Source: an uncultured Bacteroidales bacterium (lineage in GTDB: Bacteria; Bacteroidota; Bacteroidia; Bacteroidales; F082). Taken from it: a stretch of 46,929 nt of DNA. How positions within the stretch are numbered: position 1 is the stretch's first letter; every line of letters starts with the position of its first letter. Made by a program: the position numbers and the translations under genes. Location of the stretch: NCBI GenBank assembly GCA_946405575.1, contig CAMJHP010000019.1:1-46929 (forward strand), in the 5' to 3' direction. Shown here one piece after another: positions 40,422 through 46,929 of this stretch. The notes under the pieces are model-generated. The model worked only from the letters and a program-made list of their open reading frames with translations. It was not told the DNA's origin and made no database searches.

Positions 40422-43400
40422 TTATTTGGCAAAACTTTCTGACAAAATGATGGTTGCGTCGGATTCTTCCTCGGCGTGTTGGGTGTCACGATAATAGGCG
40501 TTATAGTGGTTGGCCATTTCAAGCACCTGCTTCAAAGCTTCGTCAAAGCCCATTTTGGCCTTGCTGCCGCCTTGCCGTTGGAGGTCTTTCTGAATGCGTT
40601 GCAGTCGCTTGGCGATGTATGTGATAGTGCCTCGTTCAGCCAATTCCTTCAGCTGTATTATCTTCAAGCGCGTATCGCCATCTTCTATATGAGGCAGAAT
40701 GCTATTTAGTAAACTGACAGCGGTAGTTACCTGAGCGCCCAAATTGCTGCGCTGGTTTTGGTTCGATTCTTCCTCGTGTATTTCCTCTTCCTTCGATACT
40801 CGAAACTGTTTCACAGCCTTCTCTACGTGGTCGTGATGTTGTGCTATTCTAGCAACAGGTTGCTCTTCTGGTTGCGCCTTGAAATAGTGGAGCGCATCCA
40901 ACACCGACAATTCTCGTGTTTGTTCGTCGTTCACCAAATAGAACACCTTTCGGAAGTTGGTTTTGAGGAATACTAAGGTGTCGCCAGAGAGTGTAACACC
41001 TTCCACCTCACGTGGTTCACGCCCCGTCCGGCTGCGCAGCGACAAACGCTCAATGCGTTTGTATTCCTTACGGTTCTGCTGATACAGGCTCCGCAGTTCC
41101 TCATAGAAAGGCAGTTCCACATTGCGGTCTTCCTGTTCACGCTTGATGCCTTCCGAGAAAAGCTTGTCAAGGTCGCGGTCGATGATTTCTTCAGTGGAAT
41201 AGATCTGGTTGTCCTCTCCAAAAGTAGTGTGGAAAGTCTGTATTTTACTCAGCGCGATTTGGTTCAGCTTGATTTGCTTGTTGCCTTGGCGTGAGGGATA
41301 GAACACATAGTTGTAAATGGTATCCGAAGTAGATCCGATACGATTCACACGACCAATGCGTTGCATCAAGCGCGTTGCGTTCCAAGGCGTGTCGTAATTG
41401 ATGATGATGTTCGAGCGGTGCAGGTTCACGCCTTCAGCCAACACGTCGGAGGTTAAGATGATATTGTAGTCGTCTTTTCGCAGTTTCCAGTTGGCATCGA
41501 AGTTCTCACGGATCGTCTTGAATAGTTGGCTGCGATTTTTGGCAGAAATCACCAAAACATCCTTGCGATTAATGCGCCGTGACAGATATTCTATTGTGTC
41601 CACTGCTTCTGAGAAGACCACCACTTTTCCTTCGGGGTTGCGGTCTTTTTTGAAAAGTTCGTGCTTCAACAGGTCTTCAAACTTCGCAAACTTTGAATCG
41701 TCGTCATCGTCAATGCACTCCCATTCCAACCACATTTCATCCAACAGTTCTTGGTCTTTGCAGAGCATATCAATGTATTCAGGCTTGAAATCGTCACGCA
41801 TAAACACAGCATTCTTTGGGTTGTCCTCAGCTTTCTCGTTCAGTTTTTCTTCTATTTCGTCGTCCGTGTAGCCTAGTTCATAGAGCTTGTTGATGTCCAT
41901 GTCGGGAGCGATGAAGATTCTGTCGTTCTCCCACATCTTAATCATGTTTTCATTGGCTTGACGGAAGTTCTCTACCGAAATCTTGAAAGCATAGAAACTG
42001 CTTTCCAATCGTTTTACCAAGCCATTCTTACGGATGCCAGCCAAGCTGCGGCTGATGAGTTCTGCGTTATCATAAAGACCGTTTGATTTTTCTGGTTTCA
42101 AGTAAGCGATGGCTTGATAGCGAGCGTAGTTCAACTGCTTGTCGAGCGTCATCATTGCTTTCTCAAAAAGGTCTGCCAAACGGTCGTTCAACTCATATTC
42201 CTTTTTGATGGGCTTTGCCACTTTCGGGAAACCGTGAATATCTTTGTTGTACCGCGTGATACTTTCAATGTCTGTTCGTGTGCGTCTCACTGTCAAAGGC
42301 TTTATGACACGGTCGCGTACTCGTTCAGCAAGTTTCTTGAATTGCTTCAAATCAAAGTCCTCCAGCTTTCGCATCTTTTTGAACTCCTGAATCAGAGGCG
42401 AGAAAAAAGCCGTTAGGTTGGGCACACCGTCAATAGTGCATTGACGCGGGTCTTGGAACATCAGGATTTGATAATAAAGGTCAGCGGGTGTGTTGTTCAT
42501 TGGTGTGGCTGAAATCAACATCACCTTTTTCTTATAGCCAGGGATGTAGCCTGTCTCAACGCGAGGCATCTTACAGATTTCCTGCAACTGTTGGAAGGCT
42601 CCTGTGGTATGGTTGCGGAACTTGTGAGCCTCATCCACCAACACCAAATCATACTCGTCAGCATTCCAATAATTGTAATTGTCATCATCGAGAATCTTTG
42701 ACAGACTACCATTACTCACAAACTGAGTATATTTGTCAATACCGAAATCCTTGAAGGTAGTCTTCCAGTTTTGTTCCACCGCAGGCGGATAGACCACGAG
42801 AATCTTAGTATTGTCGCGTCCGTTCTCAATGAGGAATTTCTTGGCAATCATTGTGGCAATCACCGTTTTTCCAAGACCAACCACATCAGCAAGGAAGAAG
42901 CCATCATAACGAATCAGCTTCTGATAGCCTTCAATAACAGCATCCATCTGATATTCAAACTTCTCGTAACCTTCGGGCATATCAAAGGGATCGTCTTGGT
43001 CGATGGCCAGTACACGGTCTGAGAAGTATTCCATCAACATCTTGATGTAAAGCTCGTATGGCGTGACATCGCCTTTCAAATAGGTTTTGTCAAGCGTAGC
43101 CCTATAGTCCTCGGCATTGATAGGTACACCCTTGGCTTCTTCCCAAAGCAATTCAAATTCATGTCTGGCAAATGACACATCATCATATTGTGTCAGTTTG
43201 ACATTGAACTCGTATTGCTTGTCGTCACCTATTCCCAAGCCATTGCCGCTCAGATTACTGCTTCCTGTAATGGCAGCTCCAAAAGTATGCTGGTTGAAAT
43301 TGTCGGGATAAAGGATATAGAATTTGGCATGAATCTTCTTTGAGGGATGGGCGCGGAGTTCAAGTTTCCCGTCTAACATATCTTGCACCAACTGGAGCAT

Positions 43401-43742
43401 ACCGTCCTCCACTTGTTTGGTGTATCTTGACTGCTCAATGTCTTGCTTCAGCAACCTTAGACACTCTTCCTTCACCTCTTCTTCGGCACCAAAAAACAGC
43501 TCGCCTCTTTGATGGGCATGGGCAATATATTTGTCTACATCAATGCCGATTAGGATTCTTACTTTATTGATGTTATCCAAGAAAGGACGAAGGGTAAAGT
43601 AGCCTGAGGCTCGCAAGAAGCCAACCACGGCATCAAGGTTTTTCACTTGAGGGTTGTTCTCCAGTATGCCCTCAAACTCTTTCATCAAAGTGTTCCCATC
43701 TCGGTTGGTAAAGAAATGGGAAGATACTGGTATCTCTACCAT
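40422..43742 (-). CDS. PLD nuclease-Snf2 helicase fusion
   Basis: 1,106 residues. A PLD-like N-terminus carries one HAK motif (H138, K140) with GSSNLSG (160-166). An Snf2/SF2 helicase follows: GLGKT (289-293), VDEAH (369-373), ISATPMNNTPAD, SDVLAEGVNLHRSN and QRIGRVNRIGS. Proteins of this layout (PLDc_N_Snf2) act with DNA methylases in restriction-like defence, presumably translocating along and cutting unmodified DNA. It heads the operon, followed by the Eco57I methylase. Its 5' leader is long and highly structured. Confidence 0.92.
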   Translation of the reverse strand: MVEIPVSSHFFTNRDGNTLMKEFEGILENNPQVKNLDAVVGFLRASGYFTLRPFLDNINKVRILIGIDVDKYIAHAHQRGELFFGAEEEVKEECLRLLKQDIEQSRYTKQVEDGMLQLVQDMLDGKLELRAHPSKKIHAKFYILYPDNFNQHTFGAAITGSSNLSGNGLGIGDDKQYEFNVKLTQYDDVSFARHEFELLWEEAKGVPINAEDYRATLDKTYLKGDVTPYELYIKMLMEYFSDRVLAIDQDDPFDMPEGYEKFEYQMDAVIEGYQKLIRYDGFFLADVVGLGKTVIATMIAKKFLIENGRDNTKILVVYPPAVEQNWKTTFKDFGIDKYTQFVSNGSLSKILDDDNYNYWNADEYDLVLVDEAHKFRNHTTGAFQQLQEICKMPRVETGYIPGYKKKVMLISATPMNNTPADLYYQILMFQDPRQCTIDGVPNLTAFFSPLIQEFKKMRKLEDFDLKQFKKLAERVRDRVIKPLTVRRTRTDIESITRYNKDIHGFPKVAKPIKKEYELNDRLADLFEKAMMTLDKQLNYARYQAIAYLKPEKSNGLYDNAELISRSLAGIRKNGLVKRLESSFYAFKISVENFRQANENMIKMWENDRIFIAPDMDINKLYELGYTDDEIEEKLNEKAEDNPKNAVFMRDDFKPEYIDMLCKDQELLDEMWLEWECIDDDDDSKFAKFEDLLKHELFKKDRNPEGKVVVFSEAVDTIEYLSRRINRKDVLVISAKNRSQLFKTIRENFDANWKLRKDDYNIILTSDVLAEGVNLHRSNIIINYDTPWNATRLMQRIGRVNRIGSTSDTIYNYVFYPSRQGNKQIKLNQIALSKIQTFHTTFGEDNQIYSTEEIIDRDLDKLFSEGIKREQEDRNVELPFYEELRSLYQQNRKEYKRIERLSLRSRTGREPREVEGVTLSGDTLVFLKTNFRKVFYLVNDEQTRELSVLDALHYFKAQPEEQPVARIAQHHDHVEKAVKQFRVSKEEEIHEEESNQNQRSNLGAQVTTAVSLLNSILPHIEDGDTRLKIIQLKELAERGTITYIAKRLQRIQKDLQRQGGSKAKMGFDEALKQVLEMANHYNAYYRDTQHAEEESDATIILSESFAK

Positions 43743-43767
43743 ACGCTATAGTTTTGCAGCGCAAGGA

Positions 43768-43969
43768 CTATCTGTTCGGAGGAGATGGGCTCAAACAAAG
43801 AACCTCAGGACATGAAAAAGCGCAGATTGGCGCTCATCAATGTCCTAAGGTCCTTGCAAAACCCATTTGTAAAGATAAGTCCAGTCTACGCTATAGCGTA
43901 GACGTTGGCACTTATTCGTTTTACAAATGTCTATTGAAATTGCAAGGTTCTAGGACATTCCGAATATAG
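43768..43969 (-). ncRNA. Large imperfect palindrome, probable structured 5' leader
   Basis: The centre is the perfect 20-bp palindrome GTCTACGCTATAGCGTAGAC (43884-43903). Moving outward the arms pair as ATAAGT/ACTTAT and CATTTGTAAA/TTTACAAATG (43864-43873, 43920-43929). Further out AATGTCCTA..CCTTGCAA faces TTGCAAGG..TAGGACATT, and CTAT..GTTCGGA faces TTCCGAATATAG. A side hairpin GGACAT..ATGTCC (43808-43843) competes with the outer pairing. With a -7 box at 44028-44035, it would be transcribed as a leader of about 285 nt before the helicase ATG. It could instead be a MITE-like element. Confidence 0.6.
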
Positions 43970-44213
43970 CACTAACGCTATGTTATTTCCAATAAAAACG
44001 CACCGCTGTTTAGGCGATACTTGAGGGCAAAAATACAAAAACTTGGAGAATCAAAGGAAAAAAGAGAAAAAAGTAAGATTTCAATCTAAAAGAATGAGAG
44101 CATTGGCACCTTGGCAGGTTACACCCACCGCCGTCTGCGAGACGCAGACGATGACAATGTGCTAGGCCTTCCACGACGCGCAAAGCCAAAGTCCTGAAAG
44201 GACGCCCCCACCC

Positions 44214-44366
44214 CACCCCGATATGCAATGTCGGGTTTTCATATTGAGATGGGCGGATTCCTGTATGCGGCAGCCATAGATGCCCGCCATCGCACATGCC
44301 AGCGTCGGCATGACATGGCTGCTTGACCCTACCACACCCCGATATGCAATGTCGGGTTTTCATATT
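44214..44366. repeat. Pair of 32-bp direct repeats
   Basis: A 32-bp sequence containing CCCCGATATGCAATGTCGGG is present identically at 44214-44245 and 44335-44366, 121 bp apart. CCGA and TCGG inside each copy can form a short hairpin. The spacer contains small inverted repeats (GCCAT..ATGGC, TGCC..GGCA). It may be a dispersed intergenic repeat family. Confidence 0.85.
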
Positions 44367-44381
44367 AGGATAGACATTTTC

Positions 44382-44624
44382 CTAGGCGTAATCTGCTATC
44401 ATCCCACAAACAGGATCTTCCCTAATAATCTTCGGAGCGGACTTTCCAGCCAAAACCAACACTTTCTTGCCATTGCGATAGATGTGGAGCTGCCGCGAGC
44501 GGACCACGGCAGTCAACTCTGGGTCATCTTGCATGGCTATCCATAGACGATGGTATTCGCCATCCTCATCGAATAGTTTCTTCTGCAAGTGCGAACACAT
44601 ATTGGTGGTGTCGATGGTCTTCAT
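44382..44624 (-). CDS. Small hypothetical protein, probably a truncated gene
   Basis: 80 residues: LQKKLFDEDGEYHRLWIAMQDDPELTAVVRSRQLHIYRNGKKVLVLAGKSAPKI. It reads like the N-terminus of a longer protein: beta-hairpin with YRNGKKVL, abrupt end after DPVCGMIADYA. It starts within the stop of the cupin gene (4-bp overlap), so it was cotranscribed with it. The 3' part may have been lost at the repeat-rich region that follows. Confidence 0.5.
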   Translation of the reverse strand: MKTIDTTNMCSHLQKKLFDEDGEYHRLWIAMQDDPELTAVVRSRQLHIYRNGKKVLVLAGKSAPKIIREDPVCGMIADYA

Positions 44625-45082
44625 GTTAATCTCTCGATGATTTCAGTATACTGCGGAAACTGTTGCAAAAGGGCGTCTTTGTGCCCAAGCTCGAAGTTCT
44701 CGAAACTGAAGGCCGGAGCCACGGCGCAGCCCACCATACAGAATCCTTTTTTCGAAGGGATTTCTGCGGCGAACCATTCCTCAGGATGGATGACCACCTG
44801 CATCTCATCATCGGGCGACAGCTCATGAACGGTCAAATTTCCCTCAGTGTCGATAACATAGATGTTTAGCGGCTCACCTGCATGATAATACCAAATCTCC
44901 GTCACGCCGTGCAGACGATGGAACGCCGAAATGTCGCTACCGGTGAGCATGTAATAGATCGTGGAGATGTCCTTTTTGCCTGTGGCGTCGTTGCCATACA
45001 GTTGACGGTAGTAGCCACCTTCTGGATGCGGCTCCAACTGAAGCTTTTCAATTGTATTTAAGTAGTCCGTATTGCTTTCCAT
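44621..45082 (-). CDS. Cupin domain protein (DUF985)
   Basis: 153 residues of the Cupin_5/DUF985 family: LQLEPHPEGGYYRQLYG, STIYYMLTGSDISAFHRLHGVTEIWYYHAGEPLNIYVI, ISPDD-like ELSPDDEMQVVIHPEEWFAAE and GCAVAPAFSFENFELG are all diagnostic. The jelly-roll fold may bind a metal or a small sugar-like ligand. It lies 6 bp after the flavodoxin gene, suggesting an operon. Confidence 0.92.
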   Translation of the reverse strand: MESNTDYLNTIEKLQLEPHPEGGYYRQLYGNDATGKKDISTIYYMLTGSDISAFHRLHGVTEIWYYHAGEPLNIYVIDTEGNLTVHELSPDDEMQVVIHPEEWFAAEIPSKKGFCMVGCAVAPAFSFENFELGHKDALLQQFPQYTEIIERLT

Positions 45083-45088
45083 TTTTCC

Positions 45089-45625
45089 CTATTTCGTTTT
45101 CTCAATAATCTCAACAATAGGTTTGAGTCCGTCATAATCCACAAAGTCCACCTGCTTGCCGTAGGTTTCCAATACGGTCTTCGCATCAGCGGTAAGCTCT
45201 GATTCGGGTTTCTTTAACAACATTGAATGGAACATCTTCATCATGATGCGATGCTTGAAGCCAAGCTGACCGTAGTCGATGGCTCCTCTCAAATGAAAGA
45301 TCTTATTTTCGTTATACAAAGACGCGGGAAGCTGAGCCTTAAGTGCTTTCCTGATGCCTTCGAAATAGGTCGTTTCATTGGGGTCAGTCATGCCCACCGT
45401 GGCCAAAACCAGTTCCTGCTGGGAAGTCATCTTGCTGACCGTTTTCTTAAGTCCCATGACACCTCCGGCAAAGAGTCCCCCGAGATAGACAACCCTTTTG
45501 TAATCGCCAATGTCTTTTACTTCCTTGTAATTGACGGCATCAATCCCCGTGATCTCCGACAACCGTTCGGCATAACGCTTGGTCGAGCCATACTCGCTAC
45601 CGTAAATGATGATTTGACTGTTCAT
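45089..45625 (-). CDS. Flavodoxin domain protein
   Basis: 178 residues from ATG 45625, placed after the -7 box TATCTTTG (45657-45664, minus). YGSEYGSTKRYAERL is the FMN-phosphate loop and VVYLGGLFAGGVMGLKKTV the second flavin loop. The second half (HLRGAIDYGQLGFKHRIMMKMFHSMLLKK) resembles HemG-like protoporphyrinogen oxidase or menaquinone-dependent flavodoxins, but the assignment stays general. Confidence 0.88.
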   Translation of the reverse strand: MNSQIIIYGSEYGSTKRYAERLSEITGIDAVNYKEVKDIGDYKRVVYLGGLFAGGVMGLKKTVSKMTSQQELVLATVGMTDPNETTYFEGIRKALKAQLPASLYNENKIFHLRGAIDYGQLGFKHRIMMKMFHSMLLKKPESELTADAKTVLETYGKQVDFVDYDGLKPIVEIIEKTK

Positions 45626-45670
45626 AGTGTAGAATAGATGATTTGTTGATTTGCTGCAAAGATACTGCAA

Positions 45671-46929
45671 TTATTTCGTTCGCGTCAATCGTCTCAACGA
45701 AACCAGCACCAACGGAATGCTGACCATCAAAGTCATTACCTCGGCAATAGGCATACTGAGCCAAATGCCTTTCTGTCCGATGATGGGGGTGAGCAAAAAC
45801 ATGGGAATCAGCACGAAGACGATGCTTCGGCAGAGGGCGATGACCACCGACTCCAAGGGCCGCTCGATGGCGGTGTGGAAACTGCAAGCCACAATGTTGA
45901 CGAACGAAACCAAATAATGTAGTGTGACATAGGTGGTCGCCACGGTGGTCAATGCTTGCAACTCCAAATCGCCGTTGCTGAAGGCATTTGCGATGCCATG
46001 TTTGAAAACCAAAACGAGCAGATAGACCCCAATACCGATGCCTCCACCAAGAAGCAACGCATTAACCAACAATGACTTGACCCTTCTGTGGTTTTGGGCG
46101 CCGACGCTGTAGGACATCAAGGGATACATGGCTTGCGACAGCCCGAAAATCGACATGTTGACGATGAAGTTGAGGTAACAGACGATGGTGAACGCCGCCA
46201 CGCCCTTGGTGCCAATCTCACGCATCAACACGAGGTTGAAGATGTAAGTGGTGACCGCTGCCGAAACCGAAGTCAGCATCTCGGACGAGCCGTTGAAGAA
46301 CATCTTTTTGATTTCCTTGCGCCCGCCCATCATCTTGCCGAATCTGACAAAGCGAAACAACACCAAGGCCGCCGTAGTGTTGGCCACGCAGGTAGCTATG
46401 GCGGCTCCGGCCACGCCCCAACCGAAACGCAGCACGAAGAAATAGTCCAAGACGATGTTCACCACACAGCAAATGACCCCGCTGACAAACACCCAGTTGG
46501 GTTTCCCGTTGAGGCGGGTGAAGGCCTCCGTGAAGTTGGGGATGCAGTAGAAGATGAAGCCGCAACCGATGATGCCAAGATATTGTCGGACAAAAGGATA
46601 CACCTCATCATTACTGCCAAGGAAATAGCACAAGGGCTTGAGGAAGAGACCGACCAAGACGGAAAGTGCTGCGATGGTGACCAACAAGGTGACAAAAGTA
46701 AGTGAGGTGTAACCTTTCGCCCGTGCTTCGTTACCCTGCCCTTTGGCAATACCTGTGATGACGATGCCGCCTGAGATGATCATGATGGACACACTCAGCA
46801 TCGAACTGATGAGCGGCATGGCAATGTTGACAGCGGCCAGACCCAATGCACCTACGCCACGGCCCACGAAAAGTCCGTCAATGATGGTCTGCAAGCCCAC
46901 GATGAGCATCCCTATGATGCTCGGCAAGG
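45671..46929 (-). CDS. MATE family efflux transporter, 5'-truncated by the window
   Basis: 419 codons in the window; the frame is open at the right edge, so the N-terminus is missing. LPSIIGMLIVGLQTIIDGLFVGRGVGALGLAAVNIAMP is the first conserved MATE helix region, followed by about ten more membrane segments in two halves (second half starting near STEMLTSVSAAVTTYIFN). It probably exports cationic compounds using Na+ or H+. The downstream flavodoxin is preceded by its own promoter within the MATE tail. Confidence 0.93.
   Translation of the reverse strand, partial: LPSIIGMLIVGLQTIIDGLFVGRGVGALGLAAVNIAMPLISSMLSVSIMIISGGIVITGIAKGQGNEARAKGYTSLTFVTLLVTIAALSVLVGLFLKPLCYFLGSNDEVYPFVRQYLGIIGCGFIFYCIPNFTEAFTRLNGKPNWVFVSGVICCVVNIVLDYFFVLRFGWGVAGAAIATCVANTTAALVLFRFVRFGKMMGGRKEIKKMFFNGSSEMLTSVSAAVTTYIFNLVLMREIGTKGVAAFTIVCYLNFIVNMSIFGLSQAMYPLMSYSVGAQNHRRVKSLLVNALLLGGGIGIGVYLLVLVFKHGIANAFSNGDLELQALTTVATTYVTLHYLVSFVNIVACSFHTAIERPLESVVIALCRSIVFVLIPMFLLTPIIGQKGIWLSMPIAEVMTLMVSIPLVLVSLRRLTRTK

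Larger units (their letters stand above)
43743..44381. other. 639-bp gene-free region upstream of the helicase operon
   Basis: No convincing coding frame is seen. From left to right it holds a roughly 200-bp imperfect palindrome (43768-43969), a leftward -7 box TATTTTTG (44028-44035, with CAAA at 44052-44055 at a non-standard 16-nt spacing), an A-rich tract and two copies of a 32-bp direct repeat. CGCTATAG or a close variant occurs at 43744-43751, inside the palindrome centre and near 43976. Confidence 0.7.

Noticed and set aside
37169..43742. BREX or DISARM system
   Set aside because: Only a PLD-Snf2 helicase and an Eco57I-type methylase are present. No BrxC/PglZ or DrmA/DrmB homologue is encoded nearby.
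43768..43969. Retron or group II intron RNA
   Set aside because: No reverse transcriptase gene is found in the window, and the palindromic layout does not show intron domains V and VI.

Overview
The window looks like a Bacteroidota (probably Bacteroidales, gut- or rumen-type) chromosome. Evidence: many genes are preceded by the Bacteroidota -7 box TAnnTTTG, sometimes with TTTG 19 nt upstream. Shine-Dalgarno sequences are mostly absent. There are several lipobox lipoproteins, a BspA-type leucine-rich-repeat protein with a type IX secretion C-terminal domain, and typical Bacteroidota families (DUF362 lipoproteins, DUF3791, DUF4143 ATPase, FatA-like acyl-ACP thioesterase). No rRNA, tRNA, intact IS element or CRISPR array was found.

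Layout. 1-5.6 kb: a broken wHTH fragment sitting inside flavodoxin gene scars, then an SDR, a DUF362 lipoprotein, a lipoprotein flavodoxin and a hexapeptide acetyltransferase, diverging from an AraC regulator and a second SDR. 5.6-11.3 kb: small monooxygenase, membrane protein, DUF3791 pair, MBL-fold hydrolase coupled to a second DUF362 lipoprotein, HigBA toxin-antitoxin, and an amidohydrolase fused to a monooxygenase-like domain. 11.3-24.2 kb is the first defence-rich stretch: RecQ helicase-phosphoribosyltransferase fusion with a DprA-like protein, flavin reductase, a putative small RNA, a BECR-type nuclease, an AAA ATPase/TOPRIM pair, a PD-(D/E)XK protein, a third DUF362 lipoprotein, and AbiEi/AbiEii. 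24.3-31.1 kb is mostly housekeeping or envelope genes: ClbS-like, BspA/T9SS protein, acyl-ACP thioesterase, PepSY-like lipoprotein, Na/Pi cotransporter. 31.2-43.7 kb is a second accessory island: DUF4143 ATPase, Panacea toxin-antitoxin pair, XRE/ImmA/PIN triad, a frameshifted small gene, DUF4238, a frameshifted Eco57I-type methylase and a PLD-Snf2 helicase. 43.7-46.9 kb: a highly structured gene-free region, a gene fragment, a cupin, a flavodoxin and a 5'-truncated MATE transporter.

How the parts connect. Most accessory modules carry a recognisable promoter with an inverted-repeat operator over or beside the -7/-33 elements (HigBA, AbiE, XRE, DUF4143, AAA/TOPRIM), so autoregulated defence or toxin-antitoxin modules are the dominant theme. 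The most unusual pattern is that three accessory inserts (the wHTH fragment near position 200, the Panacea pair, DUF4238) are bordered by partial, diverged copies of the 3' coding end of a neighbouring or interrupted gene. That suggests cassettes entering at gene ends and leaving gene-tail scars.

The best candidates for an under-described system are the RecQ-PRTase/DprA operon (11.3-14.7 kb), the PLD-Snf2 helicase/methylase operon with its roughly 285-nt structured leader, and the gene-end scar mechanism. All functional assignments are by reading motifs; no database search was possible.
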